From the NCBI GenBank assembly GCA_023423655.1, contig JAFAFE010000006.1, positions 940,085 to 1,004,084 on the forward strand: a DNA stretch of 64,000 nt. Direction: 5' to 3'. This DNA is from Pseudomonadota bacterium (GTDB taxonomy: Bacteria; Pseudomonadota; Alphaproteobacteria; Sphingomonadales; Sphingomonadaceae). The notes under the pieces are model-generated. The model was not told where the DNA came from, did not search any database, and saw only the letters and a program-made list of their open reading frames with translations. Positions 49,783 to 59,872 of the stretch are shown one piece after another; the stretch's first letter is position 1, and every line of letters starts with the position of its first letter. The position numbers and the translations under genes are program-made.

Positions 49783-52410
49783 CTAGCTTTTCAGGCTCTT
49801 GGCGGCTTGTTCATGCACATCTTTGGAAAGACCGGGGGTGGCAAGCACGCGCTCCAGCGCTGCCTTCATCATCGCCTGCCGTCCGGCATCAAAGCGTTTC
49901 CAGCGCCCCAACGGCGGCACCAGCCGCGCGGCGGTTTGCGGATTTTTCGCATCGAGCGCGGCGATCAGGTCAGCCAAGAGCGCATAGCCCTTGCCATCGG
50001 CGCGGTGGAAGCTTCCCTGATTGGCGGCGAACGCCCCGTAAAGCGCGCGCACACGGTTGGGGTTGGACAAGGTGAAGCTTAGATGCTGGGCCAGCTTCTC
50101 GACCGTTTCCGGCACATCGTCGCGCATCGCCAGCACTTGCAACTGATACCATTTGTCGAGGACCAGCGGATTGTCATGATAGCGGTCGTAAAAATCGGCA
50201 AAGGCCTGTTCGCGTTCGGGCGCATCGCCATGCGACAGCGCGACCAAAGCCGATTGCCGGTCGGTCATGCCGCTTGCATTCTTATATTGCCGCCAGCCGA
50301 GCGCGCCCGCGTCCGCAACCGCCGCCGCCGTCAGCGCAGAGAGCGCCACGCCGCGCAGCCGCCGCTTGCCCTTGGAGGCCGGGGTCAAGTCCGCCGCATC
50401 TGTCCCGGTTGCCTCATGCCAATGCCGCCATTCGCTTTCGAGCGCGCGGCCGATTTCTCCGAGCAAGCCAAGCCGGTTTGCGCGGATGGCCTCTGGCGCA
50501 ACCTGTTTCAACTGGTCGCCGATAAAGGCTTCGGACGGGAGGATGAGCGCTTCGGCGGCAAAGGCCGGGTCTTGTGTTGCCCCCGCCAGGCTTTGCCGCA
50601 CCGCCGCAATCACCGGCGCGCTGTCGGCCTCCACGCCATTGATGCGCGCCACGATGGTGTCGAGCATCAACTGCTGGAGCGCCTCATAGCGCGAGAAAGG
50701 ATCGTCATCATGCGCGGCGAGCCAGGCCAATTCTTCGGCATCGCGCGCGGCTTCGACAATCACCGGCGCGGAAAAGCCGCGATTGATCGAGAGCGCAGGC
50801 GCGCCGGTAATCCGGCCGAGCGGCACAGTCTTGCTGTCGCTATCAAGCAGGATAAGCTGTTCGGCGGGACTACCTTCCGCGCCTTCATTGCCGCGATCGA
50901 ATAACCGGGTGCGCAAGGGAAGCAGCATCGGCTCCTTGACTTCCTGCCCCGGTGTCGGCGGCACGATTTGCGACAGGATAAGGCTCGCCTCGCCGGTCGT
51001 GGCATCCCTTGCAAGGCTCGCCTGCACACGCGGGGTGCCGGCCTGATCATACCAACGGCGGAACAGGCCAAGGTCGATAGCGCCGCCTTCCTCCATCGCG
51101 CGGACAAAATCCTCGCAGGTCGCCGCTTCGCCGTCATGGCGGTCGAAATACAGGTCGGTGCCTTTGCGAAAGCCTTGCGGCCCCAACAAGGTCGCCATCA
51201 TACGGATGATTTCCGCGCCCTTATTATAGACGGTCGCGGTATAGAAATTGGAGATTTCCTGATAGCTGTCAGGGCGGATCGGATGCGCCAAGGGCCCTGC
51301 ATCTTCAGGGAATTGCGCCGCGCGCAGCACGCGCACATCTTCGATGCGTTTGACGGCGGCTGACCCCATATCGGCGGAAAAGCTCTGGTCGCGATAGACG
51401 GTAAAGCCTTCTTTCAACGAAAGCTGGAACCAGTCGCGGCAGGTCACGCGATTGCCCGACCAATTGTGGAAATATTCATGCGCGACCACTGCTTCAACCC
51501 CGTCATAATCGGCATCGGTGGCGGTATCGGGGTCCGCTAATATGTAGCGGGTGTTGAAGATGTTGAGGCCCTTATTCTCCATCGCCCCCATGTTGAAATC
51601 GCTGACCGCAACAATGTTGAAAACCGGCAGATCATATTCGCGGCCATAGACGCGCTCGTCCCACGCCATGCTGTTTTTGAGCGCGGTCATCGCATGATGG
51701 GTGCGGTCCTCGTCGCCTGCGCGCACATAGATGGCAAGGTCCACATTCTTGCCCGACATGGTGGTGAAATGATCGCGATTGGCCACCAGATCGCCCGCGA
51801 CCAGCGCGAACAAATAAGAAGGCTTGGGCCAAGGGTCATGCCACACCGCATAATGGCGGCCATCGGCGAGATCGCCCGCTTCCTCCAACGCGCCATTGGA
51901 GAGCAGCACCGGAAACGCTTTCTTGTCGCCCTCCATCCGCACAGTATAGACGGCGAGATTATCGGGGCGGTCGATGAACGGAATGATGCGGCGGAATCCT
52001 TCGGCCTCGCATTGCGTGCAAAGCATCCCGTTTGACGCATAAAGGCCCATCAACTGGCTATTCGCGTCGGGGTGCAGCGTGGTGGTGAGTTCGATCTGGA
52101 CGCGCGCCATATCATGCCCGACCGGCACGAAAATCTGGCCATCAACCTGCGTCCATTGCACCGGCAGCCCGTCAACCGCCAGCACATCGGGGAGCGCGCC
52201 ATCGACATCAAGCCGCACCGGCGCATCCGTTTCCCCGCCTTGCCGCTCCATCGCCAAGGTTGCATGAACCCGCGTTTCTTCAACGCCGAGTTCAAACAAT
52301 AAATTCACCGTTTCGCAGCGCCAGTCGGCAGGGGTATAGTCAGCACGGTTGATGGTGCGGGTCTCTTCCGGCGCGGCAGGCGCTTCGATCTTTTGAATAT
52401 CGGTGGTCAT
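49783..52410 (-). CDS. pepN: aminopeptidase N
   Basis: An 875-residue M1-family zinc aminopeptidase. The substrate N-terminus-binding MGAMENKGLN and the zinc motif HEYFHNWSGNRVTCRDWFQL (HExxH with the third ligand E in LSLKEG) are present. The C-terminal helical domain ends DVHEQAAKSLKS. It degrades peptides in the cytoplasm. No signal peptide. It lies alone on the minus strand. Confidence 0.96.
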   Translation of the reverse strand: MTTDIQKIEAPAAPEETRTINRADYTPADWRCETVNLLFELGVEETRVHATLAMERQGGETDAPVRLDVDGALPDVLAVDGLPVQWTQVDGQIFVPVGHDMARVQIELTTTLHPDANSQLMGLYASNGMLCTQCEAEGFRRIIPFIDRPDNLAVYTVRMEGDKKAFPVLLSNGALEEAGDLADGRHYAVWHDPWPKPSYLFALVAGDLVANRDHFTTMSGKNVDLAIYVRAGDEDRTHHAMTALKNSMAWDERVYGREYDLPVFNIVAVSDFNMGAMENKGLNIFNTRYILADPDTATDADYDGVEAVVAHEYFHNWSGNRVTCRDWFQLSLKEGFTVYRDQSFSADMGSAAVKRIEDVRVLRAAQFPEDAGPLAHPIRPDSYQEISNFYTATVYNKGAEIIRMMATLLGPQGFRKGTDLYFDRHDGEAATCEDFVRAMEEGGAIDLGLFRRWYDQAGTPRVQASLARDATTGEASLILSQIVPPTPGQEVKEPMLLPLRTRLFDRGNEGAEGSPAEQLILLDSDSKTVPLGRITGAPALSINRGFSAPVIVEAARDAEELAWLAAHDDDPFSRYEALQQLMLDTIVARINGVEADSAPVIAAVRQSLAGATQDPAFAAEALILPSEAFIGDQLKQVAPEAIRANRLGLLGEIGRALESEWRHWHEATGTDAADLTPASKGKRRLRGVALSALTAAAVADAGALGWRQYKNASGMTDRQSALVALSHGDAPEREQAFADFYDRYHDNPLVLDKWYQLQVLAMRDDVPETVEKLAQHLSFTLSNPNRVRALYGAFAANQGSFHRADGKGYALLADLIAALDAKNPQTAARLVPPLGRWKRFDAGRQAMMKAALERVLATPGLSKDVHEQAAKSLKS

Positions 52411-52475
52411 AGGGTAAGTATAAGCATTGACGGTTTCAAAATCACGCCTTTAGACAGGGGGAATAATTTCTCCCT

Positions 52476-52549
52476 AGTCCCGAGCCTGTCGAAGGACGGT
52501 CCTCAGTGTGGTTCCACGCCTGAACCCGCCCTTCGACAGGATCAGGACT
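52476..52549. repeat. palindromic repeat between pepN and an SDR gene
   Basis: AGTCCCGAGCCTGTCGAAGG (52476 onward) is mirrored, with small bulges, by CCTTCGACAGGATCAGGACT ending 52549. It belongs to the same CTGAG-CTGTCGAAG family as 41328-41403. Confidence 0.8.
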
Positions 52550-52592
52550 GCGGATTTTTAAATGACTTTCAGAGTGGAATCCGCCTCGCTCC

Positions 52593-53378
52593 ATGTCCCG
52601 CCTCCTGATCTTCGGCCCCGGTTTTAGTGCGCGGCGCATCGCGACGCTGGTCGAAGCGCGCGGATGGGCGGTCGACATCGTCGACCGCGCCCGTTTCAGC
52701 GATCCGGAAGAGGTGCGCGCCTCTATCCGTTCGGCGAGCCATATCCTGTCCTCCGTCCCGCCTTTGGGCTCGCATGATCCGGTGCTCGCGCTTTATGGCG
52801 AGGCGATCGCGCTCGCGCCTGCGCATTGGGTCGGCTATCTGTCCTCGACCGGCGTTTATGGCGATGCGGGCGGCGCGTGGGTGGACGAAAGCGCAAGCCT
52901 TGACGGGCAGCGCGGCGCGCGGGTGCAAGCCGACCTTGGGTGGAGCGCGTTGCGCGAAGAGGTGCGCATCTTCCGCCTCCCCGGCATTTACGGCCCCGGC
53001 CGTTCGGTCCTCGACAAATTACGCGACGGCAGCGCGCACCGCATTGACGCGCCGGGCCATATTTTCAGCCGCATCCATGTCGATGATCTGGCGCGCGGGG
53101 TGGTGGCAAGCTTTGCGGGGCCTTCCGGCGTCTATCATCTGGCGGATGATGCCCCCGCGCCGCAAAGCGATGTGATTGCATATGGCGCCAGCCTGCTCGG
53201 CATCGACGCGCCGCCGCCAGAGCCGCTCGAAAGCGCCAATCTTACGCCGATGGCGCGCAGTTTTTATGCCGCATCGCGCCGCATCGCCAATGGCAAGGCG
53301 CGGCGGGTGCTGGGCTGGCGACCGCGTTACCGCGACTATAAAGCGGGGCTGGGAGCTATTATTGCGGCGGAAAAATAA
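52593..53378 (+). CDS. NAD(P)-dependent epimerase/SDR-like protein (YeeZ-type)
   Basis: A 261-residue Rossmann protein. It opens LLIFGPGFSARRIATLV, a glycine motif (GPGFSA) like that of YeeZ-type extended SDR proteins rather than GxxGxxG. SSTGVYGD is the active-site Ser/Tyr region, GIYGPGRSVLD and HVDDLARGVV are conserved blocks. Substrate unknown. The start is ATG 52593. Confidence 0.82.
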   Translation: MSRLLIFGPGFSARRIATLVEARGWAVDIVDRARFSDPEEVRASIRSASHILSSVPPLGSHDPVLALYGEAIALAPAHWVGYLSSTGVYGDAGGAWVDESASLDGQRGARVQADLGWSALREEVRIFRLPGIYGPGRSVLDKLRDGSAHRIDAPGHIFSRIHVDDLARGVVASFAGPSGVYHLADDAPAPQSDVIAYGASLLGIDAPPPEPLESANLTPMARSFYAASRRIANGKARRVLGWRPRYRDYKAGLGAIIAAEK

Positions 53379-53454
53379 GGTCATAAAAAACACTTATCGC
53401 AAAGCCCGTCATTTTTGATTGGCTCGCCTTGCACGCTTCATGCAAAGCGGGGGT

Positions 53455-54402
53455 ATGTCCGAGTCCGCCCCGCCGCCATCACTGCCAACACAGCCAGCCA
53501 CCCTGCTGACCCCGCGCGTCCTCATCCCGTTCATCATCGTGACGCTGATCTGGGGATCGACCTGGTTCGTCATCCGCGAGCAATTGGAGGCCGCCCCGCC
53601 GGTCTGGTCGGTTACTTACCGCTTCATCATCGCAGGCGCGGCGATGGTCGCGCTCATCCTTGTGCGGCGCGAATCCTTGTGGCTCGACAAAGCGGGCTGG
53701 TCCATCGCCGCGATGATGGGGCTGACGCAGTTCGTGCTCAATTATAATTTCGTCTATTCGGCGGAAAAATATGTGACATCGGGGCTGGTCGCGGTGGTGT
53801 TCGCGCTACTCATCATCCCCAATAGTCTGTTCGCGCGTTTGTGGCTCAAAACGCCATTGAGCCGCGCCTTCCTCGTCGGCTGCGGTATCGCGGTGGGTGG
53901 CGTCGCGCTCCTGCTCCTCCACGAATATCGTGTCGCGGAAAGCATCGGCAAGGTCGGCGGCGGGGCGAGCGTAATGCTCGGCATCGGTTTGACGCTGGTC
54001 GCCGTTTGCTCCGCCTCGCTCTCCAATGTCGTCCAGGGGATAGATGCCGCGCGCCGCCAGCCGATGCTGGCGCTGGTCGGCTGGGCGATGCTGATCGGCG
54101 CGGCGATGGATGCAGGTTTCGCGCTCGTCACCCAAGGGCCGCCCGTGTTCCCGCGCGATCCTTATTATTGGGCCGGGGTCACCTATCTCGCGATTGCGGG
54201 CAGCACCCTCACCTTCCCGCTTTATTACACCGTCATCCGCGCGGTCGGGCCGGGACCAGCGGCCTGGTCAAGCGTCCTCATTCCCGTCATCGCCATGCTG
54301 ATCTCCACCGCCTTTGAAGGCTATCATTGGTCAGGCTTGGCGATTTCGGGATCGATATTGGTCATCGCAGGATTGGTGCTGGCGGTGCGCGGGAAGGGTT
54401 AA
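53455..54402 (+). CDS. EamA (DMT) family transporter
   Basis: A 315-residue membrane protein with ten predicted segments, built as two EamA repeats. TLIWGSTWFVIREQLEAAPP is the classic first-helix motif, and AGSTLTFPLYYTVIRAVGPGPAAWSSVLIPVIAM the equivalent of the second repeat (quoted in parts). These drug/metabolite exporters have varied substrates; none can be inferred. ATG 53455 has a purine run very close; ATG 53440 and TTG 53419 are alternatives. Confidence 0.88.
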   Translation: MSESAPPPSLPTQPATLLTPRVLIPFIIVTLIWGSTWFVIREQLEAAPPVWSVTYRFIIAGAAMVALILVRRESLWLDKAGWSIAAMMGLTQFVLNYNFVYSAEKYVTSGLVAVVFALLIIPNSLFARLWLKTPLSRAFLVGCGIAVGGVALLLLHEYRVAESIGKVGGGASVMLGIGLTLVAVCSASLSNVVQGIDAARRQPMLALVGWAMLIGAAMDAGFALVTQGPPVFPRDPYYWAGVTYLAIAGSTLTFPLYYTVIRAVGPGPAAWSSVLIPVIAMLISTAFEGYHWSGLAISGSILVIAGLVLAVRGKG

Positions 54403-54415
54403 GGGCTTCACAAAT

Positions 54416-54530
54416 CCCGTTCGTGCTGAGTAGGCGCGAAGCGCCGTAGAGAAGCACCGGTTGCCGAGGGACAGGTTGCGTGCACAAAGTCCTTCGATAC
54501 GCAGCTTCGCTGCTACTCAGGACGAACGGG
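54416..54530. repeat. palindromic repeat between EamA and murA genes
   Basis: CCCGTTCGTGCTGAGTAG (54416-54433) and CTACTCAGGACGAACGGG (54513-54530) are an inverted repeat with one mismatch. Inside, GGCGCGAAGCGCC and GCAGCTTCGCTGC form small hairpins. A close relative is at 60177-60280. Confidence 0.88.
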
Positions 54531-54545
54531 GGTAGAAAGCTGCGC

Positions 54546-55832
54546 CTACCCGTCACTCACCCGCTCAATGTCCGCGCCGACCGCTTCCAGTTTCTCTTCC
54601 AGCCGTTCATAGCCGCGGTCGAGGTGATAGACGCGGTTGACCTTGGTTTCGCCTTCTGCCGCAAGGCCTGCAAGGATGAGGCTCATCGAGGCGCGCAGGT
54701 CCGTGGCCATGACTTCGGCCCCGACCAGCTTGTCGACCCCGCGCACAACAGCGGTGCGGCCCCGGACTTCGATATTGGCGCCCATGCGCGCAAGTTCGGG
54801 GACGTGCATATAGCGGTTTTCAAAAATGGTTTCGGTGAGCATCGACGCGCCATCGCCTAGCGCGAGCATCGCCATAAATTGCGCCTGCATATCGGTGGCA
54901 AAGCCGGGATAGGGCGCGGTCGATAGCGTGATCGCTTTGGGGCGGCCATTGGCCGAAACGCGCATCGCATCGCCGACCATTTCAACGCTCGCACCGGTTT
55001 CGCGCAGCGCGGCAACGGTCGCTTCCATCTCGTCCATATTCGCGCCGACAAGGTCCAACTCGCCGCCGGTGATGATCGCCGCGCACGCATAGCTGCCCGC
55101 TTCGATGCGGTCGGACATCACGCGATAGGTTGCGCCATGAAGGTCGGGCACGCCTTCAATGGTCAAGGTTTCGCTGCCGATACCGTCAATCTTTGCGCCC
55201 ATCGCGACGAGGCAGTTGCACAGATCGACAATTTCCGGTTCGCGCGCGGCATTACGCAGCACCGATGTGCCGCTCGCCAGCACGGCGGCCATCAGCGCAT
55301 TTTCGGTCGCACCGACCGATACGACGGGGAAGGTATAATCGCCGCCGGGCAGGCGTCCCTTATTGGGTGCGACCGCTTTCACATAGCCTGCGGCCAGTTC
55401 GATTTCCGCGCCCAAGGCTTCGAGCGCCTTCAAATGGAGGTCGATCGGGCGGTTGCCGATCGCACAGCCGCCGGGGAGCGAGACGGTTGCTTCGCCCGCG
55501 CGCGCGAGCATCGGCCCCAGCACGAGGATCGACGCGCGCATCTTGCGGACAATGTCATAGGGCGCGACGGTCGAGGTAATCTTGTTCGCCCGCGCGGTCA
55601 TCACACGGCCGAAATCGCCGGGATTGGACCCTTCAATCGTGGTCGAAATGCCGAACTGGTTGAGCAAATGGCCAAAGCCGTCCACATCCGCCAGCCGTGG
55701 CAGGTTGCGTAAAGTGAGCGGCTCGTCGGTCAGCAGCGCACAGGGCAATAAGGTAAGCGCGCTATTCTTTGCGCCGGAGATAGGGATGCGGCCCTTGAGC
55801 GTGTGGCCTCCACGGATGACAATCTGGTCCAT
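54546..55832 (-). CDS. murA: UDP-N-acetylglucosamine 1-carboxyvinyltransferase
   Basis: A 428-residue enzyme that starts peptidoglycan synthesis by adding enolpyruvate from PEP to UDP-GlcNAc. It begins MDQIVIRGGHTLKGRIPISGAKNS. LPGGCAIGNRPIDLHL carries the catalytic Cys, so this copy should be fosfomycin-sensitive. YPGFATDMQAQFMA and FENRYMHVPELARMGA are further blocks. It stands alone on the minus strand. Confidence 0.97.
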   Translation of the reverse strand: MDQIVIRGGHTLKGRIPISGAKNSALTLLPCALLTDEPLTLRNLPRLADVDGFGHLLNQFGISTTIEGSNPGDFGRVMTARANKITSTVAPYDIVRKMRASILVLGPMLARAGEATVSLPGGCAIGNRPIDLHLKALEALGAEIELAAGYVKAVAPNKGRLPGGDYTFPVVSVGATENALMAAVLASGTSVLRNAAREPEIVDLCNCLVAMGAKIDGIGSETLTIEGVPDLHGATYRVMSDRIEAGSYACAAIITGGELDLVGANMDEMEATVAALRETGASVEMVGDAMRVSANGRPKAITLSTAPYPGFATDMQAQFMAMLALGDGASMLTETIFENRYMHVPELARMGANIEVRGRTAVVRGVDKLVGAEVMATDLRASMSLILAGLAAEGETKVNRVYHLDRGYERLEEKLEAVGADIERVSDG

Positions 55833-55886
55833 CCGCTTTCTCTTAGCGCAAGCGTGAAGCCGCGCAAGAGGGCGTGCGAAATGGCG

Positions 55887-56312
55887 TCAGCTAAAAGTGG
55901 TTTCGTCCACCGGTTTACCGGCAAACCAAGCGCGCACATTGGGCAGGAATAGCAGGATAAGGAGGATGGTGCCGACAAGATGCTGCCCCATCGTCGCGGA
56001 TAAAGGTCCGGTGCCTTCGCCTTGCAACAGGCCGAGTATCCCCAGCACGAGGCCCGCCGCGGACAGGATGATATAAATCCAGCGCGCGACATTGCTGCGC
56101 TTCCAGATGAACAAGAGCAGCAAGAGATTAACTGCGAACCCGAAGAAAAGCCCGATGATGGTGATGGTTTTGGCAGTTTCCAACGACAATCCGCTGCCTG
56201 CATTGGCATTGGTGACCAACACGTCCCAGTTGGTCAGGATCGAGAACAGGCCGAACGCAAGCAATGCAATCTGGATCCACGCGAACCAGTAAATTTCCTT
56301 GGGCCGTGTCAT
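55887..56312 (-). CDS. small four-helix membrane protein of unknown function
   Basis: A 141-residue protein with four hydrophobic segments: IYWFAWIQIALLAFGLFS, TITIIGLFFGFAVNLLLLL, ARWIYIILSAAGLVLGILG and LVGTILLILLFLPNVRAWF. I see no catalytic motif. It precedes murA on the same strand by 54 bp, but a functional link is not evident. Confidence 0.7.
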   Translation of the reverse strand: MTRPKEIYWFAWIQIALLAFGLFSILTNWDVLVTNANAGSGLSLETAKTITIIGLFFGFAVNLLLLLFIWKRSNVARWIYIILSAAGLVLGILGLLQGEGTGPLSATMGQHLVGTILLILLFLPNVRAWFAGKPVDETTFS

Positions 56313-56339
56313 ATCTCTCTCCCCCTTATTGTGCCGGTT

Positions 56340-56714
56340 TTAGGCGACTTCTAATGTGCATTGCAACGGATGCTGGTTCGCGCGCGCACAGTCCATCACC
56401 TGATTGACCTTGGTTTCGGCGACTTCATAGCTGAACACGCCGCACACGCCGATGCCTTTTTGATGGACCTGCAACATCACGCGGGTCGCTTCTTCAATAT
56501 CCATACGGAAAAATTGTTGCAGCACCAGCACGACAAATTCCATCGGCGTATAATCATCGTTGAGCATCAGCACCTTGTAAAGCTGCGGCTTTTTTGTGCG
56601 CGCACGGGTTTTAGTGGCGAGACCGGTGGAAGGGGTAGCCGGTGCGCCCTCACGGGTCTTGTCCGGCCCTGCCATGCCAAGCGGAGGGGATGCGTTAAGA
56701 GACTGGGGATTCAT
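56340..56714 (-). CDS. clpS: ATP-dependent Clp protease adaptor ClpS
   Basis: A 124-residue adaptor that delivers N-degron substrates to ClpAP. LYKVLMLNDDYTPMEFVVLVLQQFF holds the substrate pocket residues (NDD and the M of PMEF), and HQKGIGVCGVFSYEVAETKV is the other conserved block (the K-G-x-G-V-C motif). The N-terminal 40 residues are a variable tail. The frame is open further upstream; ATG 56714 is preferred but has no clear ribosome-binding site. clpA is not adjacent. Confidence 0.93.
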   Translation of the reverse strand: MNPQSLNASPPLGMAGPDKTREGAPATPSTGLATKTRARTKKPQLYKVLMLNDDYTPMEFVVLVLQQFFRMDIEEATRVMLQVHQKGIGVCGVFSYEVAETKVNQVMDCARANQHPLQCTLEVA

Positions 56715-56933
56715 GATGCGTTGAATATGGCAACAGGGGCAAGAAGTGCAAGATGGTAGCTGCGCGCTTTGTCGGGAAAGGGAAACATGGTTTCGATGCT
56801 GGAACCCCTGCTGCTGCGGGCGGGGCAACGCAGACTTGGGATTTTGAACATAATGAAAATTCTTAGTCGTAGTCGGAGAGGGCTTTGTTTGTAACTGACC
56901 TAGCTTGGTTAAAACGGACAGCCCCTCCCCCAA

Positions 56934-56955
56934 CCCCTCCCGCAAGCGGGAGGGG
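56934..56955. repeat. hairpin after the M16 peptidase gene
   Basis: A perfect palindrome with arms CCCCTCCCGC and GCGGGAGGGG and a two-base AA centre. It lies just downstream of the M16 peptidase stop and may end its transcript, although no U-tract follows on the minus strand. Together with flanking CCCTCCCCC it matches the repeat at 61680-61720 over about 40 bp. Confidence 0.75.
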
Positions 56956-56965
56956 AGATTGACGC

Positions 56966-59872
56966 CTACTTCACCGCAGCCTTATCGCTCACCACTTCAA
57001 TTCTCAGTGGTTCTGCGGCCAGATATTGTTGCGCGAGGGCCTGCAAGTCCGCCGCGGTCACGGCCTTCAAATAGGCCACCCGCTTGCGCCACGCGTCCAG
57101 ATCGGACGGGCGGCTTTGGGCCTGGTCGACAATGCCCATCCATGCGGCATTTTCATTGTCGGCCTTGACCAGCTTTTCCATCATCGGGATGCGCGCGCGG
57201 TCGAGCAATTCCTGTGGCACCGGCTTGGTCGTAAGCTCGCGCGTCACCTCGCCGAAAGCGTCGAACACCAGCTTCATCTTGTCAGGGGCCGCCGGGGCCG
57301 CCGCGCTGAAATAGCCATAGCCCGGGAAGATGGTCGAAAGCGATGCGCCCATATTGGGCGAATAGGTCGCGCCCAGCCGCTCGCGGATTTCATCCTGCAT
57401 CATGATTTGCGCCACTGCCGCGAGCAGATTGACCTTCATGCTGCGCGCATCGTCGCTGCCATCCGGTCCCGCCCATAAGGCAATCGCCATGCCCTGATCC
57501 GCCGTGCCCGTATGGGTGAGGCGCACCGGTGCGCGGTTGGTGGCAAATTGCAATTTGCGCTCATCGGCATGGAGCGGCGGAGCGGCCTCGCGCATCGGCA
57601 AAGCGCCGACACTGTCCGCCACCGCCTTGATCGCGGCAGCTTCGTCAAAATCGCCGACCAGCGCGATTTCAATCGCCCCTTTGGCCAATTCCTTGTCGAG
57701 GAAGGGCCGCGCTTCGGCAAAATTGCGCTCGGCAAGCAATTCCGCATTGGGGATACCGAAGCGCGTATCACCATTGGCCGCGAGCCGCGCAAGGTCGCGC
57801 GCGACAGGGCCGGTCGCGGTCGCTTTCAACGATGCGTCCATGATCGGCAATATGCCCATCCATTTGGCTTCGGCTTCCTTGCGATAGCCCGGCGCTTTCA
57901 ATTGCGCGGCCAGCATCTGCATCTGGAGGCCGAGATCGGCAGGGATAGTCAGGCCGCTGGCGGTGAAAGCATCGCTCCCCACCGCCAGCCCGCGCCCGAC
58001 GTGCCGCCCGGCCAGCACCGATTGGAGATCATCGCTGCTATGCGCCTGAAGCCCGCCTTCGCCAAAGCTGCTGGTGATGAACAAATTCATCCCCGGCTTG
58101 TCGACCGGCAGTGCGAGCAGCCCCGACCCGACGCGCATCTGGTAGCGCACACGGCCCTTTTCAAAGTCGGTTTTTTTAAGGTTAAGCCGCACATTATTGG
58201 CAAAGCGGATGGTGCGGATGCCAAGATCGGCAATCTGTTTATCTTCGACAATTTTGCCGGGCGCGCCGAAATCGGTATAGGCAAAGGCAGCCGCTTTGCC
58301 TTCGACCGGCGCGGTCAGGGCCACCTTGCGGCTGGCATCGAGCCAAGCGGCAATGTCGCGTTTGGTGTCGAGCGGCTTTTTGCCCGACAGATAATAAAGC
58401 GGCTGGGTGCCGATGCGCGGGGCTTTCCACACATTGGTCACTTGCTCGGCAGTGATCGAGGCTTTCATCGCTTCGAACCGCGCGAGATTGGCGGCGGGCG
58501 TGGTCAAAATCCGCTGCGTATCATGCGTCGCCAGCACCGCTTCGGCGAGCGCGGTGCTGCGCCTTGTGCTGGCCTGTTCGGCGGCGGTGCGGTATCCGGT
58601 TTCAAGGTTGCGCATCGCCTCTGTAACTTCGGCGGCGGTAAAGCCGTACTGCATCGCGCGGCGATATTCCTGATCGGCAACGCCGAGTGCGGCTTGCAAC
58701 TGTCCGTCCTTGGCGATCACCGTAAAGCCCGACTGTTCGGCGCGCTCGAACAAGGGCGATGCGGTGTCGCTGCTCCCGCCCAAAATCGCTGCATCGGGCT
58801 TGGCGGCGATAGCCGAAAAGCGCCGCGCCATGACCATATCGCCAATTTGCGCAAGGATGCGTTGTCGCCTTTCCATGCTGCTGTCGGCATGGCCCGCATA
58901 AGGTTTGAAGGTGGTGAGGCTGACCTGTTCGGTCACCGCCGGGTCTTCAAAATAACCGATGTCGCTTGCGCGCGCGAAATCGAATGTGCCGATTTTTGCC
59001 TCGCCGCCAGCGGGGCCGCTCCCTTTCCAGCCGGAAAATTTCGCCTTGATCTTGGTTTCCATCTCCGCCGGATCAAAATCGCCGACCACCACCAAAGTCG
59101 CGCGTTCGGGGCGATAATAACGGTCATACAGCGCCTTGATGAGCGCGGGCGGGGCTTTCTCGATTACCGCGTCATTGGCCTTCAACCCGTCCGCCAAATT
59201 GGTTTGCGGCGCGAGGAAACGGAACATGCTTTCGATATTTTTGCGCTGGTAAGTATCGCGCATCTGCCGTTCGGACAGGATGATGCCGCGCTCGCGGTTG
59301 ACCGTATCGGCATTGAACAGCGCATTGCCGCCAACCTCGCGCATGATGAACAGCGAATCGTCCAATATATTGGGCGCGGCGTTCGGAATGTCGAGCTTAT
59401 AGACGGTTTCGTGGAAGGTCGTGTGCGCGTTGGTGTCCGCGCCGAATTGCAGGCCGTGAAGCTGGAGCCGCTTCAACAATTGGCCTTCGGGGAGATTCTT
59501 GGTCTCGTTGAGCGCGAGATGCTCGATCATATGCGCGAGGCCGCGTTCTTCGGGCGTTTCATACATCCAGCCCACCGTAAAGCGCATCCGCATCGACGCG
59601 CCGCCTTTGGGGGTCGCATTGCGCATCACCGCATATTTCATGCCGTTGGGAAGGACACCCATGCGCACCGCCGGATCAGGCTCCAGATCATTGGCGCGAA
59701 AGCCCCAGCCATTGGTGGGCGCGCCGATGCTTGCAGGCGGCGCACTGGGTAGAGGGTCGTTGCGGGCGGGAGCGCTTGCAGGGGGTGCGGATTGGGCCGC
59801 CACAATCGCTGGAACCGCGACGCTCCCCAGCAAAAGACCTGCCCATAATGTGCGAACCATCCTGCCGGCCAT
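56966..59872 (-). CDS. M16 family metallopeptidase (pitrilysin-like), exported
   Basis: A 968-residue protein with a signal peptide (AIVAAQ). The inverted zinc motif HMIEHLALNETKNLPEG is intact, and the third ligand lies in the downstream Glu-rich helix. Four M16 lobes are expected over this length; the second half has YSPNMGASLSTIFPGYGYFS-type and GSDDARSMKVNLL-type repeats without a second HxxEH, as in pitrilysin. It probably degrades peptides in the periplasm. ATG 59872 (MAGRMVRTLW) is chosen because AAGGAG lies six bases upstream; ATGs at 59878 and 59890 are in frame. Confidence 0.93.
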   Translation of the reverse strand: MAGRMVRTLWAGLLLGSVAVPAIVAAQSAPPASAPARNDPLPSAPPASIGAPTNGWGFRANDLEPDPAVRMGVLPNGMKYAVMRNATPKGGASMRMRFTVGWMYETPEERGLAHMIEHLALNETKNLPEGQLLKRLQLHGLQFGADTNAHTTFHETVYKLDIPNAAPNILDDSLFIMREVGGNALFNADTVNRERGIILSERQMRDTYQRKNIESMFRFLAPQTNLADGLKANDAVIEKAPPALIKALYDRYYRPERATLVVVGDFDPAEMETKIKAKFSGWKGSGPAGGEAKIGTFDFARASDIGYFEDPAVTEQVSLTTFKPYAGHADSSMERRQRILAQIGDMVMARRFSAIAAKPDAAILGGSSDTASPLFERAEQSGFTVIAKDGQLQAALGVADQEYRRAMQYGFTAAEVTEAMRNLETGYRTAAEQASTRRSTALAEAVLATHDTQRILTTPAANLARFEAMKASITAEQVTNVWKAPRIGTQPLYYLSGKKPLDTKRDIAAWLDASRKVALTAPVEGKAAAFAYTDFGAPGKIVEDKQIADLGIRTIRFANNVRLNLKKTDFEKGRVRYQMRVGSGLLALPVDKPGMNLFITSSFGEGGLQAHSSDDLQSVLAGRHVGRGLAVGSDAFTASGLTIPADLGLQMQMLAAQLKAPGYRKEAEAKWMGILPIMDASLKATATGPVARDLARLAANGDTRFGIPNAELLAERNFAEARPFLDKELAKGAIEIALVGDFDEAAAIKAVADSVGALPMREAAPPLHADERKLQFATNRAPVRLTHTGTADQGMAIALWAGPDGSDDARSMKVNLLAAVAQIMMQDEIRERLGATYSPNMGASLSTIFPGYGYFSAAAPAAPDKMKLVFDAFGEVTRELTTKPVPQELLDRARIPMMEKLVKADNENAAWMGIVDQAQSRPSDLDAWRKRVAYLKAVTAADLQALAQQYLAAEPLRIEVVSDKAAVK

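Noticed and set aside
57512..59752. A 746-codon open frame opposite the M16 peptidase
   Set aside because: It mirrors the true gene across its length and has no signal or domain; a shadow of codon bias.
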